Positions 35,001 to 45,109 of a stretch of DNA of 64,000 bases are shown one piece after another. The stretch is from contig JASJZC010000001.1 in assembly GCA_037178855.1 (NCBI GenBank), positions 3,534,001 to 3,598,000 of the forward strand. The letters run 5' to 3'. Below the pieces are notes generated by a model, which did not search any database, was not told where the DNA came from, and saw only the letters and a program-made list of their open reading frames with translations. The translations under genes and the position numbers were made by a program. Numbering within the stretch: the stretch's first letter is position 1; every line of letters starts with the position of its first letter. The DNA is from Oscheius sp. JU75 (taxonomy: Eukaryota > Nematoda > Chromadorea > Rhabditida > Rhabditidae).

Positions 35001-36789
35001 TCTCAATTGGTGTGCACTCGATAACTCATTTGTATTCTCGAAGTTAATTCGAAACAGTTTTCCTTTTCATTCACGCCTTCTCTTGTAGATATGTCCGAGT
35101 TCTTCTACTATGACTACGAGCATAGTTGGGTAGGTCATCTCTTCTTCGATATAAAGATGATGAACTCGAAACACATTCTTCAAGGCTTGAATAGACAATA
35201 AGTTCATCTAGAAATTCTATTAAAACTCCTTATAGAACAATCAATCCTCGCCATCCATTACGCTTCTAGAAATGAATACTAGAAGATTCTATCATTCTCC
35301 GGTCAAAACCTAAATTCTAAAATGACTGAACGTAGCAAACTAGAGAGATTTCAGGAGAGTGAAATGTTGCGTCTCGGGCAGCCGAAGATGCTTATTCCAC
35401 ACCATGCGACACCTGGTAGCAGCACGCAGCAGCACATGTCCAACCGGTACGTGTCGCGCCTTTCTCAATCAATGTCCGAATGTGAGAAACTGTCGCGTCT
35501 TTTCCAACATGAAACTCACATGGAGTTCAGATGTGATGCTCGAGTTCCATCGTCGAGCGACGCCAGCTCCTCATCTTGTTCCCCGTCGTCCAGTGAGAAT
35601 ATCGCCACAGCTCTGCAGAATGGTAAGGGAATGTCAAGAAGGACAAGACAAAGAGTTCAGGCTTAGCCCTGGATACAAACCCAATGATGCAGCAGATGAA
35701 ACAGGAGCCCTTGGACGACTATCTGCCTGCCCCGATTCATGATCAGATGTCGACAGAGAATCTCTTCCAATTCGGATGCCCGAGCTCTTCCGAGAACCAA
35801 CATCAGCCTGGGCAACGGAAAAGTCGATCCTCATCGGAGGGAATGCTCAAGTGTGGGTTCTGTCCGAAGAAGTTTGTCACTCCTCCAACGGTTTGCAAGC
35901 TTTCTGAGAGGCCAATCAGAGACAGTTTCAGCTGGAACAACACATGCGGGAGTGCCAATTAGTACGTATTCACGAGTGTGTTCAATGCGGGAAGCGGTTC
36001 AAGGTAGGCCAATGGAGCCATTCAAAAAAGAGACTTTCAGGCTCGAGGAGGTCTCCAGCAGCACATGAGGATCCACAATAACGATCGTCCTTACGCCTGT
36101 CACTACTGTACGAAACGCTTCACACAAAAGAGTCACGTCGATCAGCATGAGAGAATCCATACGGGAGCGAAGCCATTTCAGTGTGGCCTCTGTGGACGGT
36201 AAGCATCGAAAACTTGTCTTCGAGAGCAAAAAATGAGTCAGGAGCGCTCAAAAACACGTAAAACGGGCTATTCAGCTTTCAACTCAGCGCTGTCTCACCC
36301 GTATTGCCTCGGCTGAGCTCGGACAGGGGGTTATATAAGCAAATTCGCTTTTCGCTCTTACGCCGGGAGGCAAGATCTCCCGGTTATTATTGGTTATTAT
36401 TGGCTATTGTGGAAAATATTTTTTTTTATTTCTGTGTTGCCAGCCTTTTGTCCTTTTGTAGCAGCTGGATTTAGACTTTTTACTTTTCGTTTCCAGTGCC
36501 TTCCGCCAACGGTCTCAGCAGATGGGCCACGAAGCAACCCACATCCATGCTGCTCAAGAGATCCGACCCAGCGTCGAGGTAACGGAATAGTAAACATACC
36601 AAACAACTATTTTAGACAAAGCCAGTGATCGACCATCCATGCACAACTGATCAGACCTCGAACCAATCCAACGCTGTAACTGGTCTTCTTTCCTTGAGCC
36701 ATCAACAGCTTCAGCCACACCTTGTTGGCATGAACCCCATGCTTCATCTCTCGGATTTCGACCATCATATGCTCGGCCAATTAATGTAG
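32081..36789 (+). CDS. C2H2 zinc-finger transcription factor
   Basis: Nine to ten exons joined in frame. Short 5' exons read MQRMYPVFHGNVND (from ATG 32081), MSIDDHLRTLPSWLTQDAF, MSMFSPYSYPYEVMRVA and MSEFFYYDYEHSW (35092-35129). A Ser-rich linker follows (SSSDASSSSCSPSSSEN). Then come four zinc fingers: CGFCPKKFVTPPTLEQHMREC (a C2HC type), CVQCGKRFKARGGLQQHMRIH, CHYCTKRFTQKSHVDQHERIH and CGLCGRAFRQRSQQMGHEATH, the last two joined by a TGAKPFQ linker. It is a nuclear DNA-binding regulator; I cannot name the orthologue. A 2.25 kb intron (about 32838-35091) separates the early exons from the rest. The exon at 35092 begins with its own ATG behind CTTGTAG, so a shorter isoform is possible. Poly(A) signal at 37277. 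Confidence 0.8.
32838..35091 (+). other. Large intron of the zinc-finger gene
   Basis: About 2.25 kb, some fifty times the usual intron length here. Short ORFs at 32949, 33556, 34099 and 34756 lack convincing composition. It contains a perfect 10-bp hairpin at 34037-34066. Long introns in compact genomes often hold enhancers, which is inference. Confidence 0.5.
34037..34066. repeat. Perfect 10-bp inverted repeat (hairpin) in intron
   Basis: Arms GCGTTGCACG and CGTGCAACGC are exact reverse complements with a 10-base loop (GGTGTGCTTT). It sits in the long intron of the zinc-finger gene. The stem is too short for a microRNA precursor. Confidence 0.6.
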
Positions 36790-37298
36790 TTCGGCTTGTT
36801 AGCCTCTTCTGTATACTTGTATCCTCTCCCTATTCTTTTCCCTTCGCCCGCGGCGATATAGTTCCCCAGCTGGTAGTTGCTCCCCCCAAAAGTCTAGTCT
36901 TCCTTTCTTTCCTAAGAACACAGCCTGTAGACAAAAGAGTACAAGAAAACCAAATATTTATCACCTTCTATGTATCTATTCTGATCTGCCGTCGATCGGT
37001 CCAAAAACATTTTCTAGGCACCAATTTTGATTCTTTATTAATTATCACGCCTTCCAAGTCGCTAGGCTGTTTTTTCAATTTACGGTAGTCTATCTCCCAG
37101 TGGCATTCTTCCCGAGTGTGTGGCATTACGGTAGTCGACGAGTGGCTCCTTCTATCTTTTAGTCCAAAGGGTTCATCCTGACCGGTGTTTACTCCTTTAT
37201 AGTCTTCGTATACCCCGTGTTTTAAAGTTTTTAAGCCTACCAAAACGAAACGGTTTCTATGTAATTCATCTTGGAAAATAAAGATTTTAATACTGGAT
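36790..37298 (+). other. 3' UTR of the zinc-finger gene
   Basis: Runs from the zinc-finger stop codon to an AATAAA signal at 37277-37282. It abuts the stop codon of the convergent fucosyltransferase gene at 37299. It includes two copies of the sequence TTACGGTAGTC (about 37080 and 37128). No ORF of note. Confidence 0.5.
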
Positions 37299-39091
37299 TT
37301 ATATTGAGAGTTTGATCCATTCGGGAGGGTAGAAATCTTCCGGATTCATCTCTTCCAACACACTGTCTTCCGTGTCTTTGATGTCACGATAGTAAATTAC
37401 TGCTTTTGGCTTTGCTACGTAGCCCAGCCACCACCCAAAAGTCGAAGATGGAGCTGAAAAAGAATACTTTCATCCGGATAAAAAAAAGCAAAAACGTTTG
37501 CTCCCTGTGAGGCTCGAACTCACGACCTTCAGATTATGAGACTGACGCGCTGCCGACTGCGCCAAGGAAGCACAGTCCCGCCGTCAATTCCAGTGATTAA
37601 CCTGTGATCAGAACAACGTCGCAATACTTTCTGGAAAATGCCAGATCAATTTCTGGAGCGAGGGTTGGAGTTATCACTAGATTGTAAAAGTTATCTCTTC
37701 CCATTTTCCTCGAAATGGTGAACCCATCGACAACTGTTACTCTGTCTGAAGGGCTCATAATTTAGTGTTATGGCTCTACTCACCTCTAAAGATAGTTTGA
37801 GCCCAAAGTGGGTCATTTCCGAGAACAATAACTGTCACATTCCGACCTCCTTTCGAGTCTGAAACAAACATTCTGCAGTAGTGATTATACTATTACGCTT
37901 CTCCGCCAATGAATGTGTCGCTTTTCTGAAAAACAGGTTGGGAGTTAGTTTAATCTAGTGACCTCGTAAAGTTCGGGTCAGATGGCCTGTGCATGCCATC
38001 TTCAGTAAAGTCTCCTCTTCGAATGTGAGTACAAATTCTGTATTTTACTGTTCTAGAGGGAGAGACAAGAAACTCACACGAAGTCTTTCTTGTTCACATC
38101 GGGGAGATGGCGGTTGGCATGTTTGATATGGTTCGGCAATGGAGTTAGCCATCTTCTGACAGACGGGCGAATGTGATGAAAGTATTTGAAGCTCTGTTCG
38201 AATATGGTATAATCGCCTGAATCGAAAGAGAGTAACCTGAAAGTAGTAGCCATCCAGGTCCAGAAACTGGTTTTCACTGTACTGTTCGAGAGCTGTCAGA
38301 TTTCCAGCTCGACAACAGTCTCTTTCGTTGAACGGGATGGCGTAAAAGGGAGCCAGCTGAATCTCTTCCAAATCTTATCCCAGATTTGCATGTACCGCGA
38401 CCAGCTTGACAGAAAACTGCTCCAAGATCAACGGATATCTACCCAGGATACCATTCACCAGTTCCTTCACCAAGACAGTATCTGTTGCTTGTATCAAAGG
38501 GGCTCTTCCCAATTGAGAAGCTAGTCCAATTATAGAAATAAGCTCGAAAAGTTGGTTTCCTGGAAAAGGTATGGTCACATATCTCGATTTAACACGAGGA
38601 AAACGTATGCCTATTAACTAGCAAAGCGCAATCATGATGCCCGACCTCCCATGTGGTCTAGTGGTTAGGATTCGTGGTTTTCACCCACGCGGCCCGGGTT
38701 CGATTCCCGGCATGGGAAATGCCTTTTTGTTTTTTCTTTTTGTCGAGATTCCTATTCTTTCCTACCATTCTGAACTCACCCAGGCCTCCTCCAGAGACTA
38801 CGGCATGATATCTTGACGACAAGAAATAGTTCGTCTTTGGAAATGGCTGAAATCAGTTAATAGAGGATTCTTTTTCTCCAAAAACTTTCGCCTTCTCCTT
38901 ACAGACCACTTCCTCCCCTGGTTTTTCCATAATAGTCTCCGTGACAATTTCATTCGTCTGCAGCTCGCTTCGTATCCTAATTAGTTGCCAGAATATCAAT
39001 AGGAATCCTAAAAGTAATGTCTCTGCAATATGAAAAAAAACGAACCAATCAATAGGAGAGATCTTTCAACAAAGGCAGGGGATGTCCTCAT
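37299..39091 (-). CDS. GT11-family alpha-1,2-fucosyltransferase-like protein
   Basis: About nine exons on the minus strand. The N-terminus has a leucine-rich type II anchor (ETLLLGFLLIFWQLIRIRSE). The donor loop follows as YHAVVSGGGLG and NQLFELISIIGLASQLGRAP. The GT11 signature appears as CTHIRRGDF (motif HxRRxD, GDP-fucose binding) near 38030, then FIGGEA, NVTVIVLGNDPLWAQTIF, LVITPTLAPEIDLAFSRKYC, DVVLITAPSSTFGWWLGYVA and PKAVIYYRDIKD. These are Golgi enzymes adding fucose to galactose-type acceptors, and the family is expanded in nematodes. The start (ATG 39089-39091, MRTSPAFVERSLLLI) is tentative because the intron after it would be only about 23 bases. Two introns each contain a tRNA gene, one sense and one antisense. 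Acceptor specificity cannot be read from the sequence. Confidence 0.82.
37499..37571 (-). tRNA. tRNA-Met (CAT), elongator type
   Basis: Minus-strand sequence folds as a full cloverleaf: acceptor GCTTCCT pairing with AGGGAGC (one G-T pair), A-box-like TGGCGCAGTCGGC, anticodon loop CTCATAA with CAT, and B-box GAGTTCGAGCC. No intron. It begins with G-C rather than the initiator A-U pair, so elongator Met is likely. It lies inside the last intron of the fucosyltransferase gene, in the same orientation. Confidence 0.93.
38647..38718 (+). tRNA. tRNA-Glu (TTC)
   Basis: Plus-strand cloverleaf: acceptor TCCCATG pairing with CATGGGA, A-box TGGTCTAGTGG, anticodon arm CGTGGTTTTCACCCACG with anticodon TTC, and B-box GGTTCGATTCC. 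No intron. It lies in an intron of the fucosyltransferase gene but on the opposite strand. Confidence 0.95.
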
Positions 39092-39232
39092 GACGAGAGT
39101 GGTAGAATATCAAATCCACCCGCCATTACCCCGCGTAAAACCAGATTGATTAAAACCTTTACTTTTCCAAAAACACAATAAGAGAGGAAAAAGTACATCA
39201 CAGATGTTCAAGTGGGAGGAGGGAAAGAGCAG

Positions 39233-40129
39233 TTATCCGAGACCGTGATCCTCGAAGAAGCCTTGTGGAGTTTCTTCCTGCAAGTTTCGAGTTCAAAACA
39301 GACAAAAGAAAAAAAGGTACCTCTTGAATGACGTCCTGTGCGGAAATGGCCTTCAGGACCTGCTTCTTGCTCGTCTCCTGAATCTCTCCAGCCAACAGGA
39401 ACTCGTCTAGAATGAAGTAGGCCTTCTCGAAGTTGAAAATGATGTCTAGTTCGCACACCTGAAGCTCGTTTAAATAAGTTGGGGTCTCTGATTTTAACGG
39501 AGTTAGGAGTTTACGGATCAATCAGCCACAAATCAAAGAAAATTTTCCACCTCAGAACTATAGCTAACATCTCGTCAAGATGACCGGTACTGTTCACCGA
39601 TAGGAGGGGCTCGTTTTGTGATATCCGTAAGTGACCCACTACTGGTGTCATCCAGACACGAACTACATGTCTAAAAAAGTAAAACGAAAGGAAAGTGGTA
39701 TTTTCACAGCTGTCTTCTTCCCATGATAACTCAAATGGAGCCAGTGAAATGAGCCTACTTATGTCTACCTTCCCCCCCCAAGTAAGAGTAAAACTGACAC
39801 TTCCAAAGTACTTGTCGAGCAGTTCGACATAGCGATGGACGATCTCGAGAGTGATGAGTTCGTTGTCGTTTTGCTCGATGGCACAGCAGAAGTAGAGCGA
39901 AGCGTAGCGCTTGTAGACGATCTTCAGGTCCTTGTACTCCAAGAAGGCGCACATCTTTGGCTTCCTCGTCAAAATTTGGGTGATCAGCTCGCGGCAGATC
40001 TTTTTCTTCATCTGAATCGAGAGTATGACATAATTTGAGAGAGAGACTTACCTTGTCCTGGTAGGCGGTATACCATTTCTGCAGACGAAGTTTGCCCTGT
40101 CGACTGAAGAGAAGCATAAAGTGCATCAT
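39233..40129 (-). CDS. AP1S1: AP-1 complex subunit sigma
   Basis: Four exons, about 160 residues. Start [20 protein letters not shown] at 40127-40129. It continues [64 protein letters not shown], then after a 335-base intron [20 protein letters not shown] and [20 protein letters not shown]. It ends [13 protein letters not shown], close to AP1S of other animals. Sigma is the small longin subunit of the AP-1 clathrin adaptor and, with gamma, binds acidic dileucine signals. The 335-base intron is open in one frame, but the open reading is lower quality than the spliced protein. The mu partner gene is at 26.5 to 28.2 kb. Confidence 0.95.
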
Positions 40130-40856
40130 CTTGTCTGGAAATAAGAGATGATTAGATGGTACGGGAAGGAGAAAAGAAAGAAGAAAATCCTACCTAGCAG
40201 TTGAAAAGCACAGCGATTACAGCTGACAGATGAGAGAACTGTAGGTAACAAACTTTCCAATTGAATTGAGGAGAAAGCGAGCAAGTTTTTGAACTTTTTG
40301 TTTCGTTTTAGGACTCTAATTTGGACAGCAATAAAAACTGCCTCTCCAAAAAGACAGAGTTTTGAATACTTTCCTTGCTAGGTTCGAAAGAGCGAAAATG
40401 TTACGGAAACGGCCAGTCATTGAATTGGAAGTCAGTCAAATATTATTTTCTGTGTACAACGAGTTCTGGTTTCCCTATAGTCCCAGCCTATATACTTGAA
40501 ATAATCAATAAATAGGTAAGTTGGAAAAGAAGAGTGAAAGGAGCAGGAGAGTTAGAATTGGTCACGGTCGATATTTGGTGTCGTTGGCTGGAGAGGCGTG
40601 TACGCAATTGCCCGTTCAGGCATGGGGATTATTAGAATTTTAGCATAAAACAATAAAATGGTTATCCTTTGACTTATCTTTTCCGAGAGTAATTCTAGCT
40701 AATCCAATAGGAACAAACTTAGACACAAAATAGTCTGAATGGTTTTGAGTGGACGGCCGAGCTACTAGTTATGTGATAACGTTTCAGTCTTCCTGTGATT
40801 ATGGAAGTGTTCCAAAAACAATTTAAACTCATCGAATAATTTATTCCAACATAAGA
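40130..40856. other. Intergenic interval upstream of AP-1 sigma
   Basis: About 730 A/T-rich bases between the AP-1 sigma start and the end of the M1-like gene, both minus strand. The minus-strand AATAAA near 40840-40845 serves the M1-like gene. No other feature seen. Confidence 0.45.
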
Positions 40857-42100
40857 TCAGTTCAACCCGTTGATAGCATTGTTCTCCGCGATAGTTTCCT
40901 CCTCGTTCAGAAGAGACACGCCTGGAAGATGAACTGTGGTAGCAGACGGTAGCACAACAGCATCTATAGACCTTTCCAGTAAAGATTTGATCCAAATCTC
41001 ACCCAACTTTCCGACAGTATAGGATGATTTGTCCATGAACTGCTGGAGTCGCCGAAGACTCACCTTCTGGATAACATCAGCCCGATAGTAGATTGTAACC
41101 TGAACTAATTCCAAAGCAGTAGACCACTAGTTACCTGTGTTCCGTTAATCATCTGTCGTTGAAAGGGGAAGTCACAAAGAACCAGACCGACTTGGGCTGG
41201 ATAAAGTCGAGTACTGGCCACGAAATTATCGATCAGATAGTTGTGAGGTCTTCAAGAACTGCAGATGAGAGTAAAATAGATTGCTAACTGTGTATTGGTA
41301 GTACCGGCAAAGTTGGAAATGGCTCGGAGACTGTTCTTGTGGTAGATGGCTAAGTCGAAATTGGCCGGGAATTGGGTCGAATCCAATGAAGGAAACAGAT
41401 ACCGTAGCCCTTTTGAAGCACCGGCTGGAGACGAGAAGTACAAGCCGTATCTAGGTGACAGTTAGTACTCCTACCAATAGAAACAACCACCTCTTGTCGC
41501 CGGCTGTTGAAATGTAACTGAAAGAAGAGGGACCCAGTGGCTGATTGATCCGGCCCGTGAACTCAATTTCCAAGAAGTAGTCCAGGTCAGAAGTCAGGTT
41601 TCCTTGTGGGATCAGCGTCTGGATTTCTGTCTTCGGATTGTACACCCCCTTCTGGACGAAGATCGAGTTCCCTGAGTTGTCAGTCAAAGAACATTTTCCA
41701 ATTTTGACTGCGCTTCCAGCTTGGATGAAAATTCTCTGGCTTGTCTCTCTTACCAAAAATCCGAGTCTCATCAGACCTGAGTAGTACTAGAATTGAATGA
41801 AAAGTTCTGAAAATGATTATACCGAAACCGAATGGTTGCTACTGGTCTCGAAGTTGAGAGTCACGTTGTATCTCTTCGGGATGTTGGTAAAGGGAACAAA
41901 GTCGGGTCCTGGATCTGATGGAAGGACATTCTTGCTCACCAGAGAAGCATAGATTACGATCGCGTAGACAAAACTGTAAGCGTTGGATTCCAAAATGAGT
42001 CTTAGACCCACCAAAGTGCCGAGGATATGAGAAGCCAGGCGACGAAGACTCTCGTATGACACTCGGTTCTCCGCAACTCATCCCACAGCTTAAGTTTCAT
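40857..42100 (-). CDS. Truncated M1-aminopeptidase-like type II membrane protein, no catalytic site
   Basis: Seven exons, about 350 residues. Start MKLKLWDELRRTECHTRV (ATG 42098-42100), then a membrane anchor FVAWLLISSALW joined to FVYAIVIYASLV across a 38-base intron. The ectodomain follows M1 domain I: PKRYNVTLNFETSSNHSVS, RIFIQAGSAVKIGKCSLTD, DYFLEIEFTGRI, YGLYFSSPAG, GLRYLFPSLDSTQFPANFDL and NFVASTRLYPAQVGLVLCDF. The following IDAVVLPSATTVHLPGVSLL occupies the place of LDxVALPDFxxGAMENWGLI, but the GAMEN exopeptidase motif is gone. The protein stops 15 or so residues later, before any HExxH zinc site. A secreted or membrane non-enzymatic relative is inferred. It lies 170 bases downstream of the Pro-rich gene on the same strand. 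Confidence 0.72.
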
Positions 42101-42268
42101 GGAACAAGGAAAGTCTGTCGACCAGCTGACTCATGGAGACAGTGCTTCCCGTTAATGTTTGCGCACTCTTCAAGACAGAAAGACAAGCCCCGACTGAACA
42201 GAGATTCATTAAACTCAAAACGATAAAACATATTTACAGACAGATGTTGTGTAGTTTCAATGAAGAGT

Positions 42269-42712
42269 CTATTTTCCTGGGACGGCGTAAGTATTGGCTG
42301 GAGGAAGAGGCTGGGGCACATGAGGGACCGGAGCTGGCTGAGGAAGAGCGTAGACAGGAGCTGGAGGAGGCGGAGGAGGAGCAGCGTATGGTCTAGAAGT
42401 GATTGGTATTTTTTTTTTGAGGGTATTGTGGTTAGCAGAATGTTATGAGAACTTACGCTGGAGCAGCTCCACAACCGATGGGAGCAGCACAAGGCGAAGC
42501 GAGCGGAGCAATTGGAGGCGGAGGTCTAAACTTATTGATGTATTCTTGAAGATCTGACTTACGGAGGAGCACACCCGCCGACAGGGCCACCGCACCCAAG
42601 TCCAGGAAGAAGACCACCTCCTCCGAGACAGGCCAACGAGGGAGAGACGACAACGAAAAGAACAAGCAAGGAATTCTGAAGGGTTGAGATAGAGAGAGAG
42701 GAGACCTACCAT
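42269..42712 (-). CDS. Secreted Pro/Gly/Cys-rich peptide
   Basis: Four exons, about 110 residues. The ATG (42710-42712) stands alone as the last codon of exon 1; intron GTAGGT to CCCTTCAG follows. The protein then runs NSLLVLFVVVSPSLAC (signal peptide), LGGGGLLPGLGCGGPVGGCA, a polyproline run, PLASPCAAPIGCGAAPAPYA, a second polyproline run, VYALPQPAPVPHVPQPLPP and NTYAVPGK-stop. This composition is typical of nematode cuticle or extracellular-matrix peptides and of the variable N-termini of ground-like proteins, but no ground-like domain follows. A TATA box lies 47 bases upstream. Function is inferred from composition only. Confidence 0.75.
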
Positions 42713-42758
42713 TGGGACGCTAGAAGGCGAAGATGGCAGACTGTCTGCCAAGAATCAG

Positions 42759-42765
42759 TTTTATA
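42759..42765 (-). promoter_or_regulatory. TATA box of the Pro-rich peptide gene
   Basis: Minus-strand GTATAAAAC about 47 bases upstream of the ATG; a strong TATA match in the expected place. Confidence 0.6.
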
Positions 42766-43423
42766 CTGTCGATAGGTTTGAAACTCCGCCCAGGGAAATC
42801 GGAATCCGGTGGTCGTCCTCCTGATAGCCGCCGTTGTGCAATGGCGCGAGGATCGACGCGGATGACGGAGGATTACGCAGACATAGAAGCAACTACGAGA
42901 AACTTGTTGTTGGCTCTAAGCCAGAAAGAGAGTCTTTCGGATGGACAGGGGAGATTTGCGAGGATCGAGAGAGGGGAAGTGGTAGACAACTGGCAGAGAC
43001 ATGAAGCTACTACTGCGAAATGGACTTTCTGATCTGGAACTTGGAGGATGTTCTTTATGACTGCAAAGTTTGGGGCAGCTTTTTAGCTCTCTTCTAGTGG
43101 CAGTTTTTCTTTCAAAATGTTCTCGTTTGCCGAGCTTTGTGTGACTATTTAAACCTACGTAACATTGGCCGAACAACTTCATGAACACTTTGTAAGAGAT
43201 CAGAACCTTACAAACCGAACTTCTAAACAGTTGAAACCACTTTATTGGAAAGTGTAAGAAGAGAGGAGTATTTCAAAGTGGATACAGGATAAGTCCTAAT
43301 GACAGTTCTCTACAATGTTCCCAAGTTCGGTCATCGGCCTGCATACAGGGACAGCTCAAATGTTTGTTTCATAGCTTGCACCTCTCCAAGATTTCCATCA
43401 ATTTTCCCTCTTAAGACCACTAT

Positions 43424-43918
43424 CTATACCAAGAACACTAACGAGCAGAGCAGACTCTTGTAGGCAGATTCAACATCTCTAAACTGTTGCATTTGCCTCG
43501 CAACATTTGGCAACGAGCCTGTTTTCCCCCGAGGCGACTTTCTCCTATTGTGCAATACGGTCACGGCTGCTTTGACAAAGTCTCTTCTACGATCATCAAA
43601 AGTGCTTTTTGTACGTCGAGCATGCATTATATTCGTTCGAAACATTTCTCGAGGAGGGGGCTCTGGATTCTTTAGTGACAAATCACCTATGCAGGAATTG
43701 TTTCATTGAAAAGACCTCCCATGCTGCGCTGCCACATGGCTTCTTCAGAAAAAGAGAGCCATAACTGCGGATCACGGTGATCATTTCACACTTTTTCGGA
43801 CAAGGGATCCGTGGTTTCAGTACCTGCTTGCCATCACATTGTCCAACCTTGGCAAAACCTGTTGGTCATTAGCATACGATACGTGGTCATCCAAGGGTAA
43901 CCATCGAAATGCCCTCAT
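43424..43918 (-). CDS. Small basic orphan protein (provisional gene model)
   Basis: A provisional three-exon minus-strand model from ATG 43916-43918 (MRAFRWLPLDDHVSYAND). It reads QVLPRLDNVMASR, SYGSLFLKKPCGSAAWE, then NPEPPPREMFRTNIMHARR, FDDRRRDFVKAAVTVLHNR, SLPNVARQMQQFRDVESAYK, and stops after SLVFLV. Donors GTACTG and GTCTTT and acceptors CCGCAG and ACTAAAG fit in frame. An alternative acceptor (AATCCAG) gives another in-frame joining. A minus-strand AATAAA near 43240 supports a transcript. I recognise no family. Confidence 0.4.
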
Positions 43919-45109
43919 AGCTTGAACCGGATTAAGACCGTGAGAGAGTCTTACGTCGTAGTTACCTAGCTCCTATCTTGACCAAACAGGGACGCGGAGT
44001 GGACCGGCAAAGAGACAAGAACAAACAGCTGTGACCCAGTGAGGTGCTCCTTGGATACACGCAATCGGAGATCCTATTCCTTACAACACCCTTTGAAGGT
44101 ATAGGGGTCTGGCAAGATGCTGACTCTCTGAGTCTGTTGAGAGCAATTGGAAGAGTCAAGACAGCTCAGACCTATCCAAAAAGTATCTCACGTGGGAACA
44201 ATCGGTAAACAGAACCCTCCTTCTGTCGCTTATTTCTATTGCGGTAAGCAGGACTCCTCCAATCCGCCCCAAGTGCTATCCTCGGTCTCCGAGGCATCTG
44301 TCGAGGGAATTCTTAGGCGGCACCTCGAGTACTCGGCCGACAAAGAATCTACGGTATCGGGTAACCGGATTACCGTAACGTCTTTCACTAATCGGGCGCG
44401 AATGATTGATGGCTGTTCTCGAGTGAACTCTAATTGTCCCTGATCAAACTTCCCCTGTGTTAATGGGCTGTGAGTGCATCTGCCCAAGACAGTGCATGCG
44501 ATTAACCCGCCTAGTCTGTGAGTGATCACAAACAATGACCGCCACTGACACTCGGGTCATTGACCCGGGACGCCCTTTTTTCAAATGGCTCTAGACAGAC
44601 GGAGAAATCAGATGAGCTTCTTTTTGGATTTTGTATGGGCAGTCAAATATGCACAAAACTGAAGACGTGTAAGCCTAACATGTTCTTCGAAGTTTCTTGT
44701 ATAACATCGAGAGTTTAATCCCCCAAAGGCCAGATGACATAAACCATAAAAGTACCAAAAGTTCCAATTCCAGAAGACTTCGACGGTCTCCTTCCCAGAT
44801 AACTTGCTTTTCTGACGGAGTCTCATCGCATCTGATAGTTTGAAACTTCCAGAACAAAGTGTATCGTATGTACATTCTGCTTCCATCTGTTTCTTTACAA
44901 ACATCGTCTGTTTTTATTCGTGTCTCGTCACTTCTACAAACCCTTGCCCCAAACATCGCACCTCCTTGAAGCAAAGTGCATATTTGCATCTTAAACAAAT
45001 TTGATTCCGGTCATTAGACAGAAAATCTCTCAGCTGAAAGTTCCTTCAAAACTGTTTATATCCCAGTCGTTCTTTGTCTCGCCACACGTGCTGACCGTCT
45101 GTTGCGCAG
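43919..45109. other. Long interval without a confident gene
   Basis: About 1.2 kb. Short ORFs on both strands (44147 plus, 44236 minus, 44608 minus) have no splice or start support. It contains a perfect inverted pair of GGGTCA half-sites at 44554-44566. Confidence 0.4.
44554..44566. promoter_or_regulatory. IR-1 nuclear-receptor-type element (GGGTCATTGACCC)
   Basis: Perfect palindrome of two GGGTCA half-sites spaced by one base, the classic IR-1 arrangement bound by EcR/RXR-class receptors. Binding here is inferred. Confidence 0.45.

Noticed and set aside
39511..39796. Open frame through the AP-1 sigma intron
   Set aside because: The spliced form restores the family sequence exactly ([14 protein letters not shown]); the read-through sequence is not conserved-looking.
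42841..43032. Plus-strand ORF starting MARGSTRMTEDYADIEATTR
   Set aside because: Looks moderately protein-like, but has no acceptor, intron or poly(A) support and begins just beyond the TATA box of the divergent Pro-rich gene. Left out for lack of evidence.
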